Part shown: positions 7,574-14,572 of the stretch, piece after piece
Layout of the letters: each line of letters starts with the position of its first letter
Position numbering within the stretch: the first letter of the stretch is position 1
Source: Phycisphaerae bacterium
Lineage (GTDB): Bacteria; Planctomycetota; Phycisphaerae; UBA1845; Fen-1342
Direction of reading: 5' to 3'
Assembly (NCBI GenBank): GCA_022842805.1
Contig: JALHOX010000043.1
Span: 1 to 16,295 of the forward strand
Length of the DNA stretch: 16,295 nucleotides
The notes under the pieces: model-generated
The model's input: the letters and a program-made list of their open reading frames with translations, nothing else
Database searches by the model: none
Told to the model about the DNA's origin: nothing
Program-made: the position numbers and the translations under genes

Positions 7574-8953
7574 TTACCTGCTTGGCATCGACGCTGGAGC
7601 CGAGGCGCTCGCTGGACGCAATTTCATTTGCTCGCGTGTCAGCAGCCGTTCGAGCCGCGGGCGTAGGCTCGTCAAGAAGATCGATTCCAAACGGACCAAC
7701 ACTACATCGCGCTTCGCGAGGCTCTTATCAGAACTGACAACGCCTTTCTCGTCCCGCATCGCGAGCTTGCCGTCGATCGTTGAATATTCTGAGAGCCGAC
7801 CGCCGTCGCGGGAAGCCACTCGCTCCGCTTGCTGTTGGCAGTCTGCGAGTATCTTGTAGGCGGCTACGGCTTGCTCTTCCGAGCAACGATATCGTTGGAC
7901 GAATTCACGCGTATACGGCTCCCAGAGTGAACGAGCCGCCGGACGCGACGCGGGTCGCTCGATAATGATGCCGCCGCCTTCCATCTCTTTGGCGGCCGCT
8001 TCTCGTTTTTCGGTCGCTTTGTTCATCCTTTCGATGAATCGCAGCATGCGATCGCTATAGCGAATTTTGCCCGCTCTCAACTGGGCGGCGAACTCTGCGG
8101 AACTGATAAGCTCATGCCCGTTCCACATTTGCACGAACTCAAGCGGTCGCCGGTTTTTGTCGTAGGCCGAAACGTTGGTCCCCACCTCCAACCCCATGTG
8201 TGCCGGGGTAAGCTCCTGAGGGTGATCAGGCCGATTGAACTCGGCATAGTGAACTACGATTCGCTGAGTTTCAGCGAGCACTCCCGCAGCGTCGGCGTGT
8301 TGAAAAACCGCCGACGCTGGGAACCAAGTTCCATCGAACTCCTGCAGTTCAAACTCCGCCAGCCGCACGACCGTGTCGTTTTCTTTCGTATCGATGCGAA
8401 TCGGTTGATGTCCTCGAATGGCATCCAGTCTCCATTCCACCGAGCGATTGCCTTTGCGGGCGATTACGACTTCAACGGAACCTTCAGTCCGCGTCGCAAA
8501 GTCTGGCGGCTCGTCGCCCCACTCTGCCAACAGCGCCTCGGTAGGATCCTGAATCAAAGACGGCCAACCGACCAGACCGAGCGTGCGAAGTCCAATCACG
8601 CCTGAATTTCCGGACAGTTCGCGCTTGTCGGCTGAAATCGGCCCTTGAATCCCGTAACTCCACGCCGCACCGTCGCACACCAGTGTCATGTGCTCGGAGA
8701 AGTCGCGATCTTCGATCACGTTTTCGATTGGCTGGCCGAGCAGCATTCCGTCCGAGTCGCCGTCCAGGTGGAGCAACACAGAGTCGCCGGCGATCTCGGC
8801 GCGCGAGTATCGCTCCGCTGCGCCAGGATGCGTGCGCGTGTAGTTCAAAAAGCCGGTCACGATCGCCTGTCGGCCCTCCAGTGCCTCACGGAGCGCTGGC
8901 GGAACGCGATCGTCCAAACCATCTACGCAGAATGCGAGAAAAACTAGAACCAT
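7574..8953 (-). CDS. Unrecognised exported-looking protein, lower GC than neighbours
   Basis: I do not recognise this 459-residue protein. The start is well fixed: ATG at 8953-8951 has CAGGAG (complement of 8960-8965) 6 bases upstream, and no other start codon lies between it and the preceding in-frame stop. The N-terminus MVLVFLAFC is short and hydrophobic with no basic residue, so it is an odd signal peptide. Cys9 is preceded by Phe, which does not fit a lipobox. Residues about 45-245 look beta-rich (VEVVIARKGNRSVEWRLDAI, then a VVRLAEFELQEFDGTWFPAS stretch). This pattern resembles LolA/outer-membrane-sorting-type folds, but weakly. Residues 300-350 are helical and charged, with a proline/alanine break (RPASRPAARS), and the tail is Ala/Ser/Pro. 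Sampled lines are about 50-55% GC, against about 65% in flanking genes. It converges on the dockerin gene with 32 bases between. Confidence 0.8.
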   Translation of the reverse strand: MVLVFLAFCVDGLDDRVPPALREALEGRQAIVTGFLNYTRTHPGAAERYSRAEIAGDSVLLHLDGDSDGMLLGQPIENVIEDRDFSEHMTLVCDGAAWSYGIQGPISADKRELSGNSGVIGLRTLGLVGWPSLIQDPTEALLAEWGDEPPDFATRTEGSVEVVIARKGNRSVEWRLDAIRGHQPIRIDTKENDTVVRLAEFELQEFDGTWFPASAVFQHADAAGVLAETQRIVVHYAEFNRPDHPQELTPAHMGLEVGTNVSAYDKNRRPLEFVQMWNGHELISSAEFAAQLRAGKIRYSDRMLRFIERMNKATEKREAAAKEMEGGGIIIERPASRPAARSLWEPYTREFVQRYRCSEEQAVAAYKILADCQQQAERVASRDGGRLSEYSTIDGKLAMRDEKGVVSSDKSLAKRDVVLVRLESIFLTSLRPRLERLLTREQMKLRPASASAPASMPSR

Positions 8954-9012
8954 TACTGGCTCCTGAGATAAGCACGGCTCGTGAGGCAGAGACTCCGCCC
9001 ACTAATCAACGC

Positions 9013-9045
9013 GCATCGGGAAAGGGTGCGACGGGAACCCGATGC
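9013..9045. repeat. Inverted repeat, 8-base perfect arms
   Basis: GCATCGGG (9013-9020) and CCCGATGC (9038-9045) are exact reverse complements separated by 17 bases. They could form an RNA hairpin in a leader or be a regulator site. No T-run follows on either strand, so an intrinsic terminator is unlikely. Confidence 0.5.
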
Positions 9046-9197
9046 ACAGCACTGGCTCGACAGCGGCTATTCACCCCAAACGACTGCGCACGACCCGCTT
9101 CGCATTGAATTGCGATCACTCGGGCCGAAACGCGCGGACCTGTTGGCGCCCGAGATCGCCGCTATCCGACCTGTCGGCGACATGATACCATAAACCT

Positions 9198-9223
9198 CCG
9201 GGATGAATCCGGATTCGCCCGGG
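9198..9223. repeat. 26-base near-perfect palindrome upstream of fabG
   Basis: The core GAATCCGGATTC (9205-9216) is a perfect 12-base palindrome. It is extended by CCGGG on the left and CCCGG on the right, giving 13 paired positions with one mismatch and one G-T pair and no loop between the arms. The symmetry with no spacer favours a dimeric protein-binding site over a transcript hairpin. It lies 86 bases before the fabG ATG. Confidence 0.55.
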
Positions 9224-9309
9224 CGTGACACGATCGTCGCCGGGGCGTCGGGCCGGCTCGACCGGTTGTCGGATTCCTTGAGACATAAGCACAAAGCAGG
9301 GCTTTTCGC

Positions 9310-10047
9310 ATGTTGAATCAGCAAGTGGCGATTGTCACCGGGGCGTCTCAGGGGATTGGCCGCGCGATTGCGCTGGAGCTGGCGCGGCAGGGTGCGACGG
9401 TGGTCGCCGCCGCGCGGGGCGTGGACAAGATCCGGGCGTGGAGCAACGACGCGGGCGCTCTGACGCCGCGTATTCATGCGGCTTCGGTCGATGTGACGGA
9501 CAAGGCCTCGATCGACAAGCTTGTCGAGGAGACGGTGCAGAAGCACGGCAAGCTCGACATCCTGGTGAACAACGCGGGCATCACGAAGGACGGGCTGCTG
9601 ATGGCGATGAGCGACGAGGATTTCGACGCCGTCATCGACACGAATCTGCGCGGCGCGTTTCGCCTGACGCGGGCGGCGATCCGGCCGATGATCCGGGCCA
9701 AGGCCGGGCGCATCATCAACATCACCAGCGTCACGGGCATCATGGGCAACCCGGGCCAGGCCAACTATGCGGCGGCCAAGGCGGGGCTGATCGGCTTTAC
9801 CAAGACGGTGGCGAAGGAGTATGCGAAGAAGGGCATCCTCTGCAACGCGGTCGCGCCGGGCTTTATCGCGACGGACATGACGGCGGTGCTGCCGGACAAG
9901 CTGAAGGAGACGGTGCAGCAGATCATTCCGCTGCAGCGGATGGGGACTTGCGACGAGATTGCGGGTGTGGTGGCGTTCCTGTGCGGGCCGGCGGCGACCT
10001 ACCTGACGGGGCAGGTGATTTCGGTGGATGGCGGGCTGCATACCTAG
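9310..10047 (+). CDS. fabG: 3-oxoacyl-[acyl-carrier-protein] reductase
   Basis: FabG reduces 3-oxoacyl-ACP to 3-hydroxyacyl-ACP with NADPH in each round of fatty-acid elongation, in the cytoplasm. The 245-residue length is standard for the classical short-chain dehydrogenase family. Visible motifs are the cofactor loop TGASQGIG (10-17), the NNAGI segment, the catalytic Ser140 (NITSVTG), Tyr153 and Lys157 (NYAAAKAG), the PGFIATDMT loop, and the C-terminal GQVISVDGG. A weak AGGG lies 8 bases before the ATG. No fabD, acpP or fabF neighbours are seen, so the gene stands outside the usual fab cluster. A related reductase of another 3-oxoacyl substrate is possible, but overall similarity to FabG is high. 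Confidence 0.93.
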   Translation: MLNQQVAIVTGASQGIGRAIALELARQGATVVAAARGVDKIRAWSNDAGALTPRIHAASVDVTDKASIDKLVEETVQKHGKLDILVNNAGITKDGLLMAMSDEDFDAVIDTNLRGAFRLTRAAIRPMIRAKAGRIINITSVTGIMGNPGQANYAAAKAGLIGFTKTVAKEYAKKGILCNAVAPGFIATDMTAVLPDKLKETVQQIIPLQRMGTCDEIAGVVAFLCGPAATYLTGQVISVDGGLHT

Positions 10048-10095
10048 CCTTGGACGCGCGACCTTTGCGCTTCTTCAGATTCGCGACCGCGTGAG

Positions 10096-10140
10096 TTGGC
10101 GACAGTGGCCGCTCCGACCGAGAATTACAGCTAGATGTAA
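10096..10140 (+). promoter_or_regulatory. Possible pfk promoter with overlapping dyad operator
   Basis: TTGGCG (10096-10101) and GAGAAT (10120-10125) are spaced 18 bases apart, each matching sigma70 boxes at 4 of 6 positions. The perfect dyad TTACA-N6-TGTAA (10125-10140) starts at the last base of the -10 box and covers the expected transcription start, where a repressor would act. Promoter and operator are both predictions by eye. Confidence 0.28.
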
Positions 10141-10177
10141 CTCCGTTCGTCGCCGCGCTTCCTGAGGTTTTCGCCGA

Positions 10178-11290
10178 ATGCCGCACTCCAAGCCCGCCCC
10201 CATCCAACGCATCGGAATCCTGACCGGCGGCGGCGACTGCCCCGGGCTGAACGCGGTCATTCGCGTCGTCACCCGCGCCGCGATTCACAAGCTCGGTATT
10301 GAGGTACTGGGCATTGAAGACGGCTTTCTCGGCCTGATCCGCAACCGTATCCGCCATCTGCGCGACGACGACGTCTCCGACATTTTGACCCGCGGCGGGA
10401 CCATCCTGTGCACCTCGAACACAGCCGACCCGACCCGCTTCAAGACCGGCACCGGCCCCGACGGCAAGCCGATTTTCGAGAACGTGATCGACCGGTGCAT
10501 CGAGCATGTCCGCGAAAACCGGCTCGATCTGCTGGTGTGCGTCGGCGGCGACGGCACGATGAGCGGCGCATCGGACCTGATCAAGGCGGGCATCCCCTGT
10601 GTCGGCGTGCCGAAGACGATCGACAACGATCTGATGCACACGGAAATCACCTTCGGCTTTACCACCGCCGTGCAGACGGCGACCGAGTGTCTCGACCGCA
10701 TTCACACGACGGGGTCGAGCCATCACCGGGTGATGCTGGTCGAGTTGATGGGTCGCAACGCCGGCTGGCTGACGCTGCACGCCGGACTGGCCAGCGGGGC
10801 CGATGTGATTTTGTTGCCGGAGATCCCGTTCGATCTCGACGTTGTCTGCGACTACTGCCTGAATCGCAACCGTCGCGGCAAGCGCTTTACGCTGCTGGCG
10901 GTGGCCGAGGGCGCCGCTCCGAAGGACGGCACGCAGGTGGTCGAGCGCCTGGTCGAGGGCTCGCGCGATCCGGTGCGGCTGGGGGGCATTGCGCAGGTGC
11001 TTTCGAAACAGATTACCGAAAAGACCGGCCTCGAAACCCGGGCCACGATTTTGGGGCATGTGCAGCGCGGCGGGACGCCGGTGGCGTTTGACCGGGTGCT
11101 GGCGACCGAGTTTGGGCACCGGGCGATCAGCATGGTCGCGACGCGCGACTGGAACCACATGGTGGTGATGCACGGCGGCGAGACGGACATGGTGCCGATC
11201 GAGAAGGTGGCGCATCAGCAACGGAAGATTCCGCTGGAGCATCCGTTGATCGGGATGGCGCGGGCACTGAATGTGTGCCTGGGCGATTGA
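10178..11290 (+). CDS. pfkA: 6-phosphofructokinase, group III (mixed-substrate type)
   Basis: This enzyme phosphorylates fructose 6-phosphate to fructose 1,6-bisphosphate, a committed glycolytic step. The 370-residue length fits the PfkA-type family. Motifs in order are ILTGGGDCPGLN (phosphate loop), VGGDGTMSG (122-130), PKTIDNDL (145-152, with Asp149 matching the catalytic base), LMGRNAGWL (substrate site), and LGHVQRGGTP near the C-terminus. Gly126 corresponds to E. coli Gly104, which favours ATP. Lys146 corresponds to Gly124, where lysine is typical of pyrophosphate-using enzymes. The Gly/Lys combination marks the mixed group III, so ATP is the likely but not certain donor. GAGG lies 10 bases before the ATG. 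A gap of 130 bases separates it from fabG. Confidence 0.93.
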   Translation: MPHSKPAPIQRIGILTGGGDCPGLNAVIRVVTRAAIHKLGIEVLGIEDGFLGLIRNRIRHLRDDDVSDILTRGGTILCTSNTADPTRFKTGTGPDGKPIFENVIDRCIEHVRENRLDLLVCVGGDGTMSGASDLIKAGIPCVGVPKTIDNDLMHTEITFGFTTAVQTATECLDRIHTTGSSHHRVMLVELMGRNAGWLTLHAGLASGADVILLPEIPFDLDVVCDYCLNRNRRGKRFTLLAVAEGAAPKDGTQVVERLVEGSRDPVRLGGIAQVLSKQITEKTGLETRATILGHVQRGGTPVAFDRVLATEFGHRAISMVATRDWNHMVVMHGGETDMVPIEKVAHQQRKIPLEHPLIGMARALNVCLGD

Positions 11291-11607
11291 CGGCGGCTAG
11301 CCGGTGATGGGGGGTTCTCTGGTCTGCGCGATAGTGGAACCTCTTGGCGATGTTCTTTCAATTATCGGACCAAGTGGGGAGCGGGAGCGAAGGTGAGGCG
11401 GTCGGCGCGGTTTGTGTGGGAGTTGGCGGCGGGTAGCTGAAAAAGTGGGCCTGTCGCCTGTCGCGGCGGACGTTGATTCGGCGGAGCTGAAATCTGGCGC
11501 GGGAGTTTGCGAGCCTCATCTTGCAGACCGCCAACAAATCGATAATTTGCAGCCCCGAAAGGGAGCGCGTCGCCGCGCTCGTCGGACCGCTCTTTCGGAG
11601 CACATCG
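11291..11607. other. Intergenic spacer between pfkA and the histone-like gene
   Basis: No gene is recognised in this 317-base spacer. A 10-base perfect palindrome, CGGCTAGCCG, sits at 11294-11303, four bases after the pfkA stop, but has no T-run. Near the right end, a -10-like GATAAT (11541-11546) lies inside a small dyad CAAAT-N5-ATTTG (11535-11549) and could start the downstream gene. No convincing -35 box accompanies it. GGAG at 11597-11600 is the ribosome site of the next gene. Confidence 0.55.
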
Positions 11608-11778
11608 ATGGCCAAGAAGAAGACCGCCTCCAAGAAGTCCGCGGCGAAGAAGACCGCCAAGAAAGCCGCGAAGCCGGCGGCGAAGAAGGCGACCAAGAAA
11701 GCCGCCGCGAAATCGACGGTGAAAAAAGCGACCGCGAAGAAGGTGAGCGCGAAGAAGCCCGCCGCGAAGAAGGCGCAG
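11608..11778 (+). repeat. Low-complexity Lys/Ala codon tract
   Basis: This stretch is built from repeated AAG, AAA and GCN codons with many gccgcgaagaag-like units. It encodes KKxAAKK-type repeats in the first 57 residues of the histone-like protein. Such tracts are prone to length change between strains. Confidence 0.8.
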
Positions 11779-12090
11779 CGCACGACCCACCGCAGCAGCG
11801 GCGGCAAGAAGCTCTATGCGGTGCGCGAGGCCGGTGGGCAGTTCAAGGACATTCAGACCTACGAGCGGGCGCACGCCGCTGACCTGCGTAAGAAGAGCAA
11901 GGCGGAGAAGGCGGAGAAAGCCGAGAAGGACGAGCGCTCCGACGAGATTTCGCACGAGCTGGAGATCGATGCACACGATCTGCTCGGCCGCGAGTTGCCC
12001 GACGACGAAGGCGACGAAAAGGACGAGAAGTCGGACGACGATGAAGAGGAAGCGGGCTTCGCCGGCGGCAGCGACGACGAGTGGTCGTGA
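11608..12090 (+). CDS. Histone H1-like Lys/Ala-rich protein with acidic tail
   Basis: This 160-residue protein has three parts. Residues 1-57 are Lys/Ala repeats like the tail of eukaryotic H1 and bacterial Hc1-type nucleoid proteins, and would bind DNA or RNA by charge. Residues about 65-97 are of ordinary complexity (KKLYAVREAGGQFKDIQTYE, then a short helix) and may be a small folded module. Residues 98-160 become strongly acidic (DDEGDEKDEKSDDDEEE). I chose ATG at 11608 because GGAG at 11597-11600 lies 7 bases upstream and the Lys/Ala tract starts there. A 29-codon extension from TTG at 11521 is possible but lacks support. A nucleoid-associated role is inferred from composition; such tails can also arise in RNA-binding proteins. 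Confidence 0.8.
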   Translation: MAKKKTASKKSAAKKTAKKAAKPAAKKATKKAAAKSTVKKATAKKVSAKKPAAKKAQRTTHRSSGGKKLYAVREAGGQFKDIQTYERAHAADLRKKSKAEKAEKAEKDERSDEISHELEIDAHDLLGRELPDDEGDEKDEKSDDDEEEAGFAGGSDDEWS

Positions 12091-12150
12091 TCGATATGTG
12101 CGGCGCCGCGGCGCTGTGAGCCGTGCTCTAACCGCAAGCGGGCTGGGTGA

Positions 12151-12169
12151 CGCGGCTCTTTGAGCCGTG
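12151..12169. terminator. Possible bidirectional hairpin between convergent genes
   Basis: CGCGGCTC (12151-12158), a TTT loop and GAGCCGTG (12162-12169) form an 8-pair stem with one G-T pair. It sits between the ends of the histone-like gene and the convergent EEP gene. No T-run follows on either strand, so it is not a classic intrinsic terminator. A 12-base GC palindrome (12103-12114) lies nearby. Confidence 0.35.
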
Positions 12170-12206
12170 CACCGGCCGACCGACGGACGCGGCCCCCGTC
12201 GGCCCC

Positions 12207-13190
12207 TCACTCCACCGCAATCTCCGCCACCAGCGGCAAATGATCTGAGACGATGGTGGCGCGCTTTTCGATAGTGCGCACTTCGACCCGCGACGACACC
12301 CAGATCTGATCGAGCGCGAGCACGGGCAGAATCGACGGCCAGGTCGGCGAATAGCGGCGCGGCGCGGCCCGCTCCCAGGCGTTAGCGAGTTTGCCGCGCA
12401 ACGGCTCGAAATGGACCGAATCGGGCGGCGTGTTGAAATCGCCGAGGACGAGCATCGGCTCGCCACGATGGGCGGTCACCCAATCATCCAGCCCCTGGAG
12501 CGCGCTGGCGCGCGAGCTGAACACGTAGTGCTGAATATCGATCAGCGCCAAAGTCAGCGGCTCGCGCCCGCCGAAATCGACCCGTAACGAGCCGCAGCGG
12601 CCGAGATCGCCCAACGGCTCGAAGCGGGCGTCGGAAATGGGGAATCGCGACAGCACCACCATGCCGTTGCCGAAGCCGTGATAGCGATGGGCGGGGAAGG
12701 TCTTTCGCCACCAGTTTTCCATCCATTCGCCCGGCTGTCGCGCCTCGACGAAGGCGGCGATGTCGGCCCGCGACTCGCGCACCATGGTCTCGATGTGCTC
12801 CAGCCCGAATGCGCCCGAGGAGACGTTCCAGAGCAGGACGCGGAGCGGTGGCTGGTCCTCGGCTATGGGGATGCGCTTGATGATGATGCACCGCAGCGAC
12901 GCATCCATATCCATCCACGCCAGACAAATCAGCGCCAGTCCGAGCGCGCCGCCGCCCAGCCAACGTCGCCGCAGCGCGAACCAGATCGCACTGGCCGCAG
13001 CGGCGAGCGCGGCCGCGACCGGGAGCGGCACTGCGTAGTACACCGTAGCCAGGCCGGGCAGCCGATCGCGAATCGTCAGCCGCAGCAGCAGCGCTGCCAG
13101 CACGAGTGCGATCATCATCGTCGCCGCGGCGGACCACTGCCGGGTGGCGCGCGGCGGCCGGTCAAAATGCCGGACATGCAGACCGTTCAT
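12207..13190 (-). CDS. Membrane-anchored endonuclease/exonuclease/phosphatase-fold protein
   Basis: This 327-residue protein has three N-terminal membrane segments (about residues 20-38, 47-73 and 78-95) followed by an EEP-fold domain from residue 116 on. Active-site residues of the fold are visible: Asn122 (LLWNVSS), Glu149 (AFVEAR), Asp251 and Asn253 (GDFNTP), Asp294 (LDQIW), and Asp316-His317 (SDHLPL). EEP enzymes are metal-dependent phosphodiesterases or phosphatases acting on nucleic acids, sphingolipids or phosphoinositides. The membrane anchor favours a lipid or envelope substrate over chromosomal DNA, which is inference. I chose ATG at 13190-13188 because it overlaps the upstream gene's TGA as ATGA. 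An ATG 20 codons earlier (13250) would reach deeper into that gene. It is probably co-transcribed with GT87 and the M2 peptidase. Confidence 0.85.
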   Translation of the reverse strand: MNGLHVRHFDRPPRATRQWSAAATMMIALVLAALLLRLTIRDRLPGLATVYYAVPLPVAAALAAAASAIWFALRRRWLGGGALGLALICLAWMDMDASLRCIIIKRIPIAEDQPPLRVLLWNVSSGAFGLEHIETMVRESRADIAAFVEARQPGEWMENWWRKTFPAHRYHGFGNGMVVLSRFPISDARFEPLGDLGRCGSLRVDFGGREPLTLALIDIQHYVFSSRASALQGLDDWVTAHRGEPMLVLGDFNTPPDSVHFEPLRGKLANAWERAAPRRYSPTWPSILPVLALDQIWVSSRVEVRTIEKRATIVSDHLPLVAEIAVE

Positions 13191-14572
13191 GGCAGCGCTC
13201 CGGCTGCCGTCTGGCCGCGGCGGAGGGACATGCTCCACGCTTGAGCGCACGCGATGGTCAGTAGCGCCAACGCGATCACATGTATGCCGTACCAGCGCAG
13301 TTCTTTTGACCCCATGGCGAGCGTTGCGATCGCCCAGGCGACGACGGCCGCGATCGCCCAGCGTCGAGCGAGGGCGGCGTTTGATCGGCCGTCCAGCAAT
13401 TCATTGCACACCACGACCAGCGCCGGCAGCGCCCAGGCGAGGTAGTAATGTCGCAACATGGGCGAGGGCCAGAACATCATCAGCATCCACAAGGCCGAGA
13501 GCGCGGGCCAATCTTGCGGGGCCGCACCGCGCGTGCGCCAAGTCCACCAAAACAGCGCCGCGAATGCGATCAGCAGCGGCGCGGCCCACAACCAGCGCAC
13601 GACCCCCGCGGGCAGGTCCGCCATGTGATAGCGCGGCACCCATGACAAATCGACACGCTTCTCGGCCCAGTCCGCGCCGTCGTGGGGCGGCATCGGATCG
13701 AGCGTCAGCACCTCGTCCGCCGCGAGCGCTGCGCGATAGCGCTCGACGACGTCGGGCGGCGGCGAACCATAGAGAATCACCTGTCGCCGTGCATCGGGCA
13801 GCGCCCGCAGCCAGCGTGTCAGCACGGTGGATAGCGCCGAGTTTGTGCCGTGGCGATGCACGCGCAGTAACGGATCTTCGATCATGCGCTCATTCGAATG
13901 CCACGCGGCCCGTTGCAGCCATAGGCGATGTTCCGCGAGCGCCCCGTCGACGCCGAAGAAGAGCACGCTCGGAACGACATTGATCAACACGACGGCGGCA
14001 AGAAACCCGCCCACGGCGCGCCATTGTGCGCGCAGCAGCAGGTAGATCACGAGAAGTCCGGGCATGACTTTGATCATCGCCGCGCTGCCGATCAGGAATC
14101 CGCCAGCGATCGGACGGGCGGTGTGCAGCAGCGTCAGCCCGCCGACACAGAGCGCCAACGTCCACAGGGTGGTTTGGTTGGATTGCAGCGCATGGGCGAG
14201 GTTTACCGCCGCGAGCGCGACGGGCGCCACCAAGACCGCACCCCGCGCATCGCCGGCGCGGCGCCATTGTTGCAAGAGGCGCAGCGTGATGGCGAGCGCC
14301 GCGCAGTTCGTCGCGATGTAGAGCAAGACGCCGATCGGCGCGGGGATCCACGCGGCGAAGGGCAGCAGGGCGAACGTCGTCGCGGGCAGATAGCCGAACA
14401 TCGCGGTGCCCGGCGCGGTGTGGCCATGCTGCCAGGTCCAGCGCGTCTCGAACTGCAGATCGCGCCAATCGGGGTCGTTGTCGATCCCGCGATCGATGGC
14501 GCCGATCAAGCCGACCAGCAGCGCGATCGCGATGAACACGACCGCGCCGACTTTCGCCGCGGGCTCACGCAA
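13187..14572 (-). CDS. GT87-like (DUF2029) membrane glycosyltransferase
   Basis: This protein of about 461 residues is mostly hydrophobic, with around ten predicted membrane helices by eye (for example 8-26, 64-77, 80-100, and several between 150 and 210). The N-terminal extracytoplasmic loop has acidic residues (DNDPDWRDL, 31-39), followed by GYLPATTFALLPFA. The C-terminal region has the MLRHYYLAWALPAL segment. This layout matches the GT-C superfamily, GT87 (mannosyltransferases that use polyprenyl-phosphate sugars). The start is uncertain. The longest frame begins at TTG (14572-14570), overlapping the M2 peptidase stop by 8 bases. A GTG at 14539-14537 is the alternative. Its stop overlaps the EEP gene's ATG. 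Role in envelope glycosylation is inferred; the acceptor is unknown. Confidence 0.8.
   Translation of the reverse strand: MREPAAKVGAVVFIAIALLVGLIGAIDRGIDNDPDWRDLQFETRWTWQHGHTAPGTAMFGYLPATTFALLPFAAWIPAPIGVLLYIATNCAALAITLRLLQQWRRAGDARGAVLVAPVALAAVNLAHALQSNQTTLWTLALCVGGLTLLHTARPIAGGFLIGSAAMIKVMPGLLVIYLLLRAQWRAVGGFLAAVVLINVVPSVLFFGVDGALAEHRLWLQRAAWHSNERMIEDPLLRVHRHGTNSALSTVLTRWLRALPDARRQVILYGSPPPDVVERYRAALAADEVLTLDPMPPHDGADWAEKRVDLSWVPRYHMADLPAGVVRWLWAAPLLIAFAALFWWTWRTRGAAPQDWPALSALWMLMMFWPSPMLRHYYLAWALPALVVVCNELLDGRSNAALARRWAIAAVVAWAIATLAMGSKELRWYGIHVIALALLTIACAQAWSMSLRRGQTAAGALP

Larger units (their letters stand above)
8954..9309. other. Divergent intergenic spacer rich in inverted repeats
   Basis: This 356-base spacer separates the orphan gene (minus) from fabG (plus). 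A 70-codon frame (8981-9193) crosses it but shows no recognisable domain and no good ribosome site, so I do not call it. The spacer contains several dyads: 9013-9045, 9159-9178 (TCGCCG and CGGCGA arms, with CCGAC/GTCGG inside) and 9198-9223. I could not identify a tRNA, riboswitch or convincing promoter hexamers. Confidence 0.6.

Noticed and set aside
8981..9193. 70-codon plus-strand frame in the orphan/fabG spacer
   Set aside because: No good ribosome site, no recognisable domain, and it crosses the inverted repeats. A small gene is not excluded but not supported.
9198..9223. Palindrome considered as an intrinsic terminator
   Set aside because: It has no loop and no T-run on either strand, and lies between divergent gene starts where no transcript needs to end.
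11608..11778. Lys/Ala tract considered as a tandem DNA repeat or mobile remnant
   Set aside because: The repetition follows codons of an intact reading frame with a proper ribosome site, so it is a protein low-complexity region.
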